From: Pocillopora verrucosa
Lineage: Eukaryota > Cnidaria > Anthozoa > Scleractinia > Pocilloporidae
Assembly (NCBI RefSeq): GCF_036669915.1
Contig: NC_089319.1
Location: forward strand, 21,477,885-21,541,884
Direction: 5' to 3'
DNA: 64,000 nucleotides
Shown: positions 1-10,749 of the stretch, in pieces
Numbering within the stretch: the stretch's first letter is position 1
How the letters are laid out: each line of letters starts with the position of its first letter
Program-made: the position numbers and the translations under genes
Notes under the pieces: model-generated
Seen by the model: only the letters and a program-made list of their open reading frames with translations
Told to the model about the DNA's origin: nothing
Database searches by the model: none

Positions 1-855
1 GTCTATCAGGTGTGATCTGCATTGCATTGACTTGCTAATACAATAGAGTTAAAGATTACAACATCTACTTGTACAATAATGAGGTGCATACAGTTACACT
101 CTGTGACAAAAATTTATCACCATAAAACACTCATCCAATAGCATTGCCACTTTGTAGGAAGTAATGACATATGAAATTAAAAATAAACCAAAATTCATCA
201 CAATACCCTTAAAAAAAATCAGTGCTCACAGTACAACCACAAAAAACAAAACAAAAACGTAACATTTCTCTATGGGAGGAGGAATAAAATTAGAGGTATT
301 TAAGATAGTCTTGAAATTTGTTCCTATATGGGTCGTATGTAGTTAGCTTGAATGTCTATTGTAACTAAATTAACGGGTGTAATGAGGAGACTCAAACTTA
401 TCAGGTACATGTAGAAGTTGCTATCTTGATTTCAAGCCAAATTCTCGTGGCTAGTTTTCAAGGAAATGTGTAGCAGCTAAAGTGGAGTACTTAAGATCAG
501 TTCTTGGGGGTTGATTGGTTACACCTTCTGTTATCTAATTAGAACTTGAGGTTGTGTCCCATGGACTTGCGTTGGTATTGCAATGAAGACAATTTCAAGA
601 TATATTGTGGGCGTCTCTACCTATTTACTTTGAGTCTTTCGTACACTCAAGTTTTTAAGGTTTTGTGTTCTTCGGTAAACACCGTGCAAGTGTATGCAGT
701 GAACTAGAATTTATAAATGCAAAGGATACAGAGTCTGGATGCTGTACAGTGCGGTGGCATATTCCACTGTGTGCTTGCCAGAACTTAATCGCATGATCGT
801 ATCCTGCTGTGGCTAAAATAACCGGTTCACTTGAACCTTCTGTTTCAGCAGTCAT
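1..855 (-). CDS. MLST8: LST8 (TOR complex WD40 subunit), 5' end only
   Basis: Minus-strand gene running off the left edge. Exon 1 is 855-730 (42 codons, phase 0, donor GT at 729-728) and begins [20 protein letters not shown]. It carries the first WD40 blade ([27 protein letters not shown]), close to animal LST8. Exon 2 starts at 34 after a TTAG acceptor and reads [11 protein letters not shown] before the edge. LST8 is the WD-repeat propeller that binds the mTOR kinase domain in TORC1 and TORC2. No stop is seen in the visible part, unlike the second copy at 34626-36772. Intron 1 (35-729) shows no other gene; positions about 395-520 recur near 36295-36415 in the second copy. The ATG lies 425 bp from the divergent Asteroid-like gene 1. 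Confidence 0.85.
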
Positions 856-1280
856 CTTGTAGATATCATCTGTTAGTTTGTTGTCGTCGATGAGGATGAA
901 ATTTCGTGCAAAAATAACCGGTTTCAGAGAAAGTCACAGGATGTTCAAATCTTATTACTTGACATACATTTCTGTTTTTCTTAGCCGCTGGTTTTTTTTA
1001 TGCAGGCTCAAGGTGATTTTTCTTTCTTTCCAGGGAGAGGCAAAATGTAGTTTAAAAACAGGACGACAGATGAGAAAAAAATTTTAAACTACGTATTTTC
1101 GGGAGATTATCTTTGCGGTCTTTCTCAAATCCATATGAAAATGTTCAAGGACTATTCAGCTCTATTGATTTAAACAGAGGCTACAACAGTTGGGCTCCCA
1201 CCCTCCCAAGAAATCACTCGTCATTTCATACGCCTGGAACATTATGATTTGATAGAGGAAAAGAAGCTTTGTATCTAGCA
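856..1280. promoter_or_regulatory. Shared head-to-head promoter region, LST8 / Asteroid-like gene 1
   Basis: These 425 bp separate two divergent start codons (LST8 at 855, Asteroid gene 1 at 1281), so both promoters and 5' UTRs should lie here. No clear TATA box was seen. The same arrangement recurs at 36773-37139 with obvious sequence similarity, including a stretch about 70 bp upstream of the Asteroid ATG (ACAACAGTTGGGCTCCCACC). Promoter function is inferred from position. Confidence 0.5.
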
Positions 1281-4200
1281 ATGGGGATTCCCGGACTAAC
1301 AAGTTATATCAACTCAATCGGAACGCTTTGGACACAGATCGATCTTAAAAATACAAAACTTATCATCGATGGATCTTGTCTGTGCCATTATCTTTACTAT
1401 AGCAATGGCTTAGACTGCCGATGTGGTGGTCAGTACCAAGAATATTATGATGCTGTAGTTTCGTTTTTCGATGCTCTGGTTTCGAACGGCGTGGAGGCCT
1501 ATGTTGTATTCGATGGAGCACATGATCCCAGCGACAAGAAGTTGGAGACACTTAAAGCACGAGCAAAGGAGAGGGTTGAAACATCAAATGCTTTGTCGAA
1601 ATCCGCTAATGATCGTTTGTTCTTACTTCCGCTTTTGGCAAGGCACGTGTTCTTGGAGGCACTCAGGAATCGCGGCGTAAAATTCGTTTCCAGTGATAGG
1701 TAAGAGTGATTTATTTGTGTTAATGCGCTTTGAAACGATTTCAAGAGAAGTGGCCCGTGTAGCCTCTTTTAATGACTCCACCATAAAGGCTTTTGATCGC
1801 ATCGAAACAACAAAATAACATAATCTTCTACTAGACAACACACAGGACCATCAAATAGAATAGGACAGATAGTAAGTTTTGAGCTCGGTAAAGAAAAAGA
1901 GAAAGATATTTTTCGACTTCAGTGCCACGAGCGTGGAAGAAAAAAAAAATCTGAGCCGCCATATGGAATCGAACCTCAGACCTTCAGAATCCGCGCTCTG
2001 ATGCTCTACCACCGAACCACAGAGACTCTGTGGTGAGCGAGGCTCATCACGAAGTTCATATATGACACGCGTCCTGCATACTGCTAGGATCAGCTATGTC
2101 TTTAGCGCCATGTTTGTAAATATGAGAAGAAATATAGAAAGTTTTGAGCTCGGAAGAGAAATAGAGGAAGATGGGTACACAGGGTCACTGTTCAGGAGGA
2201 AACTACAGTACCAACGTTGAGGAAACTTGATTGGGCTTTATGACTTTTCAAGTCACATAAAAAGTTCAGTATGTAGGCCTTTTTCCTATTCTTCCATGAG
2301 ATTTTCTTTCAAATTGAAAATCATGTACATGTGGAAGGAACGTTAGAAGAGGCTTGGTGGATATTACTTCTCCAGCTCTTGGCTCGCCCTAAAAGATATA
2401 CATCTAACCTCACTTCCTTTTTTTTTCTCAACAGCGAAGCCGACACAGAAATTGCCTCGTTGGCTTATGTGTGGAATTGTCCAGTTCTTAGCAATGACAG
2501 TGACTTCTTTATCTTTGACATCAAAGCTGGGTACGTTCCTCTTGCTTTCTTTACCTGGAATTCCAGTTGTTTAACAGTGAGGGTCTTCCATCGGCAAAAA
2601 CTGGCGTCGCACTTCCGAATTCGTGCAGAATTAATTCCCTTGTTGGCTTCGTTGGCAGGAAATGACTACGTGAGTTGTGATTTATTAGTTGAGTTTAACC
2701 GTGCGTTGAATGGTTTTCAGACTTCTAACCATTTTAGTAAAAAAGGAGCTCGATTTGAAAGCATTGCGAACATGCTATCCAAACTTCCTGACTCAAACGA
2801 GGAAGAGGCTTTGAAATGTGCCCTGAAAATGGTGAAGTCAGCTGAAAGCAGAGAACAACTTAGACAAGCTGTTGAACTTTCTCTCCAGGAATACACACTT
2901 TCAGAGTCGAATCTATTGGGCTATTTCCAAGACGACTTAGTCTCTAGCTCCCTAAGAACGCAGAGTAATCGCGAGATCAACCAGTGGGTCTTGCACAGGT
3001 TCCGAGATGGAAAGTTTTCCTCCAAATGCATCAGCAGCTTGACATCGGGGAAACTGTTCATGGGAATTCCCGTTGAAAATTGTAGAGAAATATCGGCGAA
3101 CTGTTGCTCTAAGTGGCTAAGGAGATTCGTGTATGGAATTTTGAACGATGCTGAAACAAAAGCAGAGGAAGGAAATATAAAGGTGATCCAAGAATGGGAC
3201 AGAGTGGGCTTAAGTGTCCAACAATCAATTGTAAAACCCTACCAAGAGGGCGTAGTCCCTTCTTTGAGCCTAATCCCGTACCTCGATCTCGGAGAGCGTG
3301 TAAATTTTTTGTTGTTTGGACTCGATTCGGACACCACAGATGTTAGATCCTTAGGTAAAAGGTTTATTTTGATTGCTGCATCACTTCGTTACCTCATAAA
3401 AAACGCGCAACCGCCCTTGGATACAAACCATCTGATCGCTTTACTGTGTTGTTGTGTTAAATTGGAGAATGACGAGTTCCACAATGGTGAAGAAAACACT
3501 GTCAGTCCAAAACGCTTCTCATGGCCATTTGACATACGAGCGGCGCAAAGCTTTGCTCAATGGCAGTGTGTTCTGAGAGACGCAATTCATCTAAACTTTA
3601 ATTTGCTTGAGCCTGTACCTGTACCATTTATTCATAAGACGTTCAATGGAAAAATGGCACAAAAACTGCTTGAAAGTTTGCAACATGGTAAGTCTGAAAA
3701 TTAACCCTTGCAATCCAATACTTTAGAAAATATGAATATGATGTGAATATTTGTTTAGTGCGCCTGAGTTCCCTGTTTTCAAGTCAGAACTAATAGTGAA
3801 GCAAATAAACGTAATTGCTGTGTTTGACTTGGAAGATGAGACCGATAATAGTTCTCATGGAACAGGAGAGGGGGGCATTGTTATTGGTACTAAAAGGTTC
3901 TCAAACATACAACAGCACTAACTGATGACTCTTGTTAACTGTGGCACATGCCAACATTGCAAGTAACATCCATTGATTTTTTTTTAACTCTCGCGAGTTC
4001 AAGTAGAGATGTGTGGAAAACTGATGGAAGTGTCCTCTTTTTCTAGGTCGACAACCAGAGCAGCTTCTTCCAGGTTTCAAGCTGTTTCGCTTGTTTCATA
4101 GGCTTCGTCTTGCGGTAACCAGTGGCCTTTTAGAAAAGATGGTGAGTGTAAAGAACCACGGAGACAAGAAGAGAGTGAGGAAGACTTCTAAGCAAAATGC

Positions 4201-4282
4201 CGCGTCGAGAGAAACATCATCTGCTGACGAAATGCCAGGAAATCGTTTTTCTGTTCTGTGCAATGTTGAAGTTCAACGGTGA
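1281..4282 (+). CDS. ASTE1-like: Asteroid-like XPG/FEN1-family nuclease, gene 1
   Basis: Exons 1281-1699, 2435-3687 and 4047-4282 give 1908 coding bases (635 aa) with matching phases (2, then 1) and GT/AG ends. The ATG at 1281 starts MGIPGLTSYI, the usual Asteroid/XPG N-terminus. The acidic residues of FEN-type nucleases are present: IIDG (D30), VFDG (D78), EAD (E141, D143), SNDSDFF (D161, D163) and GNDYV (D217). A C-terminal QWQCVLRDAIHLN block follows, then a basic tail (KKRVRKTSK) that could be a nuclear signal. Human ASTE1 is reported as a structure-specific DNA endonuclease; that activity here is inference. The last exon is read through to the stop at 4282. A GTGAGT after 4141 offers an alternative donor. 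Intron 1 holds a SINE missing from the paralogue at 37140. Confidence 0.82.
1889..2138 (-). mobile_element. tRNA-derived SINE in intron 1 of Asteroid-like gene 1
   Basis: On the minus strand, about 2035-1960, there is a tRNA-like head. It has an A-box-like GGTGGTAGAGCAT and a perfect pol III B box GGTTCGATTCC. The anticodon arm has a 5-bp stem but an 8-nt loop, so this is not a working tRNA. The element is flanked by 15-bp direct repeats (AAGTTTTGAGCTCGG at 1874-1888 and 2139-2153), which look like target-site duplications. The matching intron at 37553-37979 lacks the insert. Confidence 0.75.
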
Positions 4283-5490
4283 AAAGGGGAAGTTCCATTA
4301 ACGAGCGAGAACAGTGTAGACGGTTTCTGGGAAACATGTTGCCAGGCAACGCGAGTAATTTACTGACGTTACTTCTAGTTGATGTGATTACATGTCAGAA
4401 TTGCTTGATATACTGCAAAGATCGCTTCACTCTTTCAATGAAAATTACCCATGCTGTCTTCTACTTTTTAGATTGTGTACAAGGAAACCAATTGTTGATC
4501 TCATTTTTTAATGTTCAGGAAGAAAATAGTATATGAATCATGCTTCACGTCGAATGATAACTTGTAGGCAATTCTCATTCATAAATATGCCGCAGAATTC
4601 CGGCGGAAGCTAGTTACGTAACGTCAAGCTAAGTTTCCAGGTGAAATATCTCAACTCCAAAGAGCGCAAAAGATGCTTCTAAGTTTGGAATAACAATTTT
4701 CGAAAGAAAGATATTAATTTTTTGCTTATTGAACTAAACAAACCTGTTAAATTCTAGTGGAGACTGGCTGCTTATCTTCCTACAAGTAATCCGGCAAAAC
4801 ATCAAACGAACTTCCGGCAGAATTCGAAATCTCCTGACTGAGCAATGATTCTTCAGACTCAGTGAATATTGTTAAATAATCTCCCGGCTCGAATTCGTCT
4901 TGAGGATTATTTAACAATATTCATTTCACCTTCGGCGAATATTTGTTAAGTAAACCCTTTCACGAATACCTCTAGCTTAAATAAAGTTTTAGAAGTACCT
5001 AAGTTTGAGAAAATTTCTTGCAAGGCGAAAAGTAATATTGGTGACGTGACTCCTTGCCAAATACTACAGCTATTACCAAGCTAACAACTTGAAACTCTTC
5101 AGTATCTTTAAGGAGAAATCTCTTACGATCCGCTTCTTCTCAAATGATAGTAACGCCTGCTCAGTTTTACTTTTCACGTCGTATACTGGTCAACCGATTC
5201 TTGGTATAATTCAGGAAGATTTTAAAAGTACACGCACATTACTTATCTTTTCACCCAACAAACTGAACACGTAATTCTACCTTGAATTATTCATAATTAA
5301 CATCTTCATTTCTACATCATTTGCTTTACTTTCAAGTCAACTTTTCTATTATAAGCTAATGACCGTTAAGTTCAGTTTCATATAATATGAAAAGCGAAAG
5401 AAAATTAGCATTATTGGACTTACTGCTCTGTTTGCTTTACCGATTGCTTTTGTTTAATTTAGGGGAAAACTTCAGTCGCCCACTCCACTG
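4283..5490. repeat. Non-coding spacer with an 18-bp foldback
   Basis: No gene seen. At 4864-4881 and 4905-4922 there is a perfect 18-bp inverted repeat (GAATATTGTTAAATAATC and its complement) with a 23-bp loop, probably the core of a small foldback element. Positions about 4246-4850 recur in decayed form at 13353-13870. The stretch near 4737-4790 recurs near 22130-22185 inside an EIF3L intron. The short open frames 4279-4536 and 5089-5274 resemble nothing known. Confidence 0.6.
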
Positions 5491-5494
5491 ATGG

Positions 5495-6000
5495 GTGAGG
5501 AAGCTGAGAAGAAACAAAGAGGGTATCTGTGGTTATTAACTTTGAATAATATTATTAGCAGCAACACTCGCATGGCAGTTGAGTGTTTTCTTCATTAATC
5601 TCCTTTTCAAAGCTTCCATTGGCCCGCAAGGGAAACTAGGTTCGCGACTACCTTTTACTAGTACATCATACTTTCCGATTTAGACTTTCCTAGGAGGGGA
5701 ATTTCATTTTCGCGTGACTAACAAAAAAATTATGAAACGGGGAATAGAAAATCTAAGTCTTTATTTAGTATCGTGGTATTTATGTGCCGCTGACCAAGAT
5801 TAAATTAAAAGGAAATTAACCACAGTTGCAGACTTCATTACCGTGTGAGGAAGCTTAAAAAATCCAAGCGGGTACTTGTGGTCAATGAAACTTTGAATCA
5901 TGTCCTTGGCAACAGTAATCTCGTCGTGGTAGTGTTTCCTCTTCTACGGCCTCCTTCCCATAGCTTCTATCGGCCAGCGAGGGAAACTGGTTAGTGTCTC
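5495..6000. repeat. Duplicated upstream segment of Asteroid-like gene 2
   Basis: Two diverged copies of about 150 bp lie at about 5495-5650 and 5845-6000. Both begin with GTGAGGAAGCT and end with a version of AGCTTCTATCGGCC...GAGGGAAACT. A third copy of the end part sits at about 17620-17650, just upstream of Asteroid-like gene 3. The distal copy may be an old, displaced promoter or 5' UTR. Function is inferred from position only. Confidence 0.6.
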
Positions 6001-6028
6001 CTCTTGGCTTGTTGTCGCAGTTTAAGAG

Positions 6029-9000
6029 ATGGGTGTTCGCGGACTTACGTCTTATCTCGAAGAGTCAGCTCCATTCCTTGGGAGACTGATCGAGCTGCGA
6101 GACACAAAGCTTATCATAGACGGAGATAACTTGTGTAACTACCTTTACAAAGAAAACGGCTTCGATTGCCGATGCGGAGGGCAGTATGAGGAGTTTTATA
6201 AGAAAGTACTACTGTTTTTCGACGCCCTAAAATCTAAAGGTGTCGAATCGTTCGTAGTTTTTGATGGCGCATATGATAGAAGTGATAAGAAGTTAGAAAC
6301 ACAGATAAAAAGAACACAAGACAGGATCGACACGGCTGACCGGTTGTTCAAGAATGAAACATCGGCTAATGGCGATGAATATTTTCTACTTCCGCTTTTG
6401 GCGAAGTTTGTTTTCGTAGAAGTCCTGAGGGATCACTTGATAAAATTTGCTGTTTCTGACTGGTAAGATATCATCAAATAGTTAATTAGCTTGCACTTAT
6501 GCTATAACACTGGCTAAGAAATGTGGTCGTGTTCAAATGCTTAGGATATGAAACGAAAGATGGAGAAATTTATTTTTGGTTCCGTTTCTGTAAGCTTACC
6601 CCTTCTTTAAACGCAAAAAAAACATGCTATGCCTGCAAGAGTTTTTTTTCTTTGGGGTGGGTGGATTACTTGAAACATTGTAAGTGATGTCTACATTTTT
6701 AAAAAAGGAAAGAAGAGTAGAAACGCGAAAAAGAACGAAAATGTCGAATTGACTCACACACAGGTACTTTTTGTGGTAGTTTGCGTGTTGCGCGAATAAC
6801 TGTAACCAAAAATAAACTGTATTGGTGCCATGGATACCTATTAGTACAAAATGTAGACTAGGTACAAAATGTAGAATGCAGACTGCAGAGTGGGTACAAA
6901 AGGCAGACTGGGAATCTAAAGAGTTTTTTCGTCTGGTATGTGGTAACATGTCATCTTGCAACTTAGCGAGCGTCACACAATCGCGTTTCCGCGATCAGCT
7001 TTCACGATTATTTGCACTATTGCGGAATATTCCTGGCCCGTTTCTTGATCAAAATCGATCTAAATATAACTTCTAGCCTTCATGTAGTCTTGTCACTTTG
7101 CGCGCGAGTTGGTTGGTGTGATATCTGTACAGATTTTACCAACGTAATAAAAGTAGACGTAGATGTAGATTAGATGTCACTATTGAATATTTAACACGCG
7201 CAATATTCGACAGCCTTGCTGGTAGTCCGTATCATAATTCTTTTTTTAAGCGGTATGTGTTTATTTTGTTGACAAAAATGCGGACCGAGACCAAAACTGT
7301 TCCTTCGACTTGATATATTTTCGACGTTAGTAAATCACATCATATTAACTTACCTCCGTAAATCATTCATTCCAGATAAGAAAATCAAACAAACACGCTT
7401 ACGATGGTACCTGAATTCGTCCATGATCAAGCACAAACGACTCCACAAGATCACTTTCTCCAGGCATCGGAAACATACACAAAATCGTCCACAGTCAATT
7501 TTAATCAGACATTCATCTTAAGATAGCACCGAGCAAACCAATCCAGAAAAATATAATCGGCACACTCAACAAATCATGAATCTTGCAACACAGCTTGCCG
7601 TTAAAGAACTGCTCAAATCAAAATGTTTGGTGCAATTCATCAACACCTCAAGCAATATTTGATTCAAAATTTTTCCACTCGCTCTCGTTTGGAAGGAACA
7701 ATAACCATGATCGTGCTACAGTGCACAGGACTCCATTTTCTCTCGAACAACTATCCACCATTTTCACAGCATGAGTAACTCGTTTACTATAGGTAATCTG
7801 ATATCTTCCATCTGCCCAGAAGCATCGCACTTCTCATAACGCGCGGTAAAATACATGTTAAAAACACAGAAAAGCCAACATTTCTCATTTTGAACACCTC
7901 TCAAACCAAAGAACAAAATCGACGCTCTGATAAATGCGAGATACATACCCTAATGCGGCGATCTGATTGGTGCGAAATATATTCCCTAAACGATCTGATT
8001 GGTGCTAGCAACATAACACTCTCTATAGGCTAACATAGATGTTATTTTTTTAATTATAAAAAAAAATTATTCAAAAATATGTTTTTTCGCCCAAAAGACG
8101 GCCGCTCAGGTCCGTTTGGGTATTTTTTTTTCTCTTACAGCTTGTACTAATAAGTGTTCCGGTTTATTTTTGTTTTCACTTTCGCACGTAAGCGAAATTA
8201 AGACAACATAAATTTCAGATATTGTTAGCTTCTTATTCATCGAGCGGGAGAACTGCACTGGGGAAGCCCAGAGGCTGCGGAAGTGCGAATCAAGCGCAGC
8301 GATTTGATTGACTGATCAGGTACTACCTGTGAAGAAAATCAAAGGCAAGCGTGATTGAAGAGAACAGGGTGTAATAGTCACCAAAGTGTCATTAAACGTT
8401 TTCGGATCTCTTGAACAGCTAATAGGAGAAAATTTATTTGATTTATAACATGTTTCATAATGCTAAGCGGGCTATTCTCGTGGGGTTTAAAAAGAAATTT
8501 CCTTTCTCTTTTTAATTCTACAGTGAAGCGGATCCTGACATCGCATCTTTAGCCAAGGATTGGGCATGTCCTGTTTTGAGCAACGACAGCGATTTCTTCA
8601 TCTTTGATGTCAAGGGCGGCTTCATCCCACTTTCCTCTTTCGATGTTGATCAGTTAACAGCGCGTATTTTCTACCGCAGTGACTTGGCAAGATATTTTGG
8701 AATACGCGAGGAATTTCTTCCTTTACTTGCTTCCTTACTTGGCAATGATTACGTGAGTTGGGAAGCGTTAAAACCCTTCAACCACACAATTTGGACTCTT
8801 TTCAGTGATGGTCGCAGAGGAAAGGCGGTGAGGTTTTCAGGTGTCGCAAGTTTGCTCTCCCAGCTCTCTAATTCAATCACAGAAACACAAGCATTTGAGT
8901 TTGCTTTGGGATTGATAGAGCCAGGTGAAAGTAGGGAGCGGCTTGAGAAAGCTGTCGAGTATTCCCTTCAAGAATATGCAATTACGAAGTCAAATTTATT

Positions 9001-10618
9001 GGATTACCTCCGAGATGGAGTAGTCTGTAGTCTTCTGAGAACCCAAAATAAACTCGAGCTTGACGAAGAGGTATTGCGCAGGTTTCGCGAAGGAAAGTTC
9101 TCTACTGATTGTATGAGCAGCTTAACGGCGGGAAAAGTATTTCTCAGAGTTCAGGTCGAGAACCTTGAGAGCAGATCATCAAATCAGTGTTCAATGGCAC
9201 TGAGACAGCTAATTTATGGCATTTTGAGCGATGGAGGAAGAAAAATGAAGAGGATCGAAGAATGGGACCGAGAGGGTTTTGCAGTCAAGCACACAGACAT
9301 TAAGCCTTACAATGATAAGGTCCCTTCGTTCAGTTCGATACCAAATATTGATCTTTACAGCAGATTAACGATGTTCTTGGATACGCTAGATTCAGACTCA
9401 GCTTATATAAAGTCATTACCAAAAGAATTCGCGTTAGTCGCGTCATCACTCCGTTTTCTTCATCGTAACTCGCAACCGCCACTGGAGAATAGTCATCTGT
9501 GCGCTTTACTTTGCAGTTGTGTCAAACTAGAGGATGGTTCGTGGAAACAATACCTAGAACATCCCACAAGAGCTTTATCCCAATCATTTGATGAGAGAGC
9601 AGTGCAAAGCTTCTGTCAGTGGCAGTGTGTCTTGAGAGATGCCATTCACCTCAACTTTGTTTTGCTTGAGCCAGTGCAGACACCATGTATCCGCAAAGTT
9701 TTCAATGGAAAACTGGTGCATTGCCTCCAGAGGGAATTGAAAACAGGTAATAACAAGTTTAACACATATTTCTTCCTTTTTAAATCTTTTGTTTCGTTTG
9801 ACGAAACGGTTAAAGCACCAGAATAAACAATAACTTGTAGTAAACGTTTCCAGCACAACATGTAAAATGAACGTGTCCTCCGTTGAGTAGTTTTGCCTTT
9901 CCGTCGCATTTATTTCTTGTGGAAAGGGGACATGTGAATTTACCCCTCTGGATAATTGGGGTGAAAGTCACTGCAGGGATTTTGTGCTTTGAAAAAATTT
10001 TCAACAGGAAAGCCTGTATCTTTTCATCAACGTTGAGTTTATCGGCGTGTGGTAATAAAGTTTATTTTGAAAACTGTTAACGCAGAAAAAAGGTTAAAAT
10101 GATTATTTTGCCCCTCTCTTTCAGGCAGTAAGCCAGAATCCTTGATGTCAACTCCAAGCTCTCTTGTTCGGTATCAAGAGCTTTACACTGCAATTACTGC
10201 CGGCCAGGAGGAAATAGGTAGTATACTAGTATACAAAACTTTTCAATATAGTTTTCTGAAAGGATCGTTAGTATATTCTTGTTCTCACGGTGCTTTTGAA
10301 AAAAAATGATTCATTTTTTTTATGCGCACTCGTAATCCTGAAACAATCGGATCGGCTACAATTTTTGTTCCGGATTCCGAACGTTCGGTTTGAAGATACT
10401 GTCAAATTCTTTGGCGTTAGTTAAATAGTCATTTGTACGATTTTGTCATCCTTTTCTTGACGTTCTTGAATGAATTCAGACTCCACTTTCCACTCTAAGT
10501 AAGTACATCAACCGTTTCTGTTGCAGAAGATGTTGTAACCAGGATGCAAAAGTTACGGTTACACACATCAGGTATGAACCTGAATGAAAGCACCATAACC
10601 GGCAATATCACTCAGTGA
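6029..10618 (+). CDS. ASTE1-like: Asteroid-like XPG/FEN1-family nuclease, gene 2
   Basis: Four exons (6029-6462, 8524-9746, 10125-10217, 10527-10618) join in phase (2, 1, 1) to 1842 bases, 613 aa. It starts MGVRGLTSYLEES. Catalytic-type motifs are IIDG, VVFDG, EAD, SNDSDFF and GNDYV, all with acidic residues kept. The conserved C-terminal QWQCVLRDAIHLNFVLLEP block is also present. Exon 3 is a 93-base exon (KPESLMSTPSSLVRYQELY) shared with gene 3 and broken copy 6. The last exon gives a short, weakly conserved tail ending in NITQ. Homology to the tail of copy 6 continues past this stop (to about 10740), so the C-terminus may have been shortened by a frameshift. Exon-intron pattern and upstream DNA show that gene 3 is its closest relative here. 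Confidence 0.85.
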
Positions 10619-10749
10619 CGACCCCTATGGTAACCAGCTGGGACATCATTTCTCGGCACCCTCCACCTCTGCGAGCGCAACGTGAACAGAAACAACAGCT
10701 TCTAACATTCGACGAAGAAAGAGAGAAAACAAAATGTCAAACAAGAAGC

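Noticed and set aside
1499..1744. Minus-strand frames opposite Asteroid exon 1 (also at 37222-37654)
   Set aside because: They are mirror frames of conserved coding sequence; conservation comes from the plus strand.
1955..2040. Possible tRNA gene on the minus strand
   Set aside because: It has a perfect B box and an A-box-like sequence, but the anticodon loop has 8 nt, the acceptor stem does not pair, and direct repeats flank it; called a SINE.
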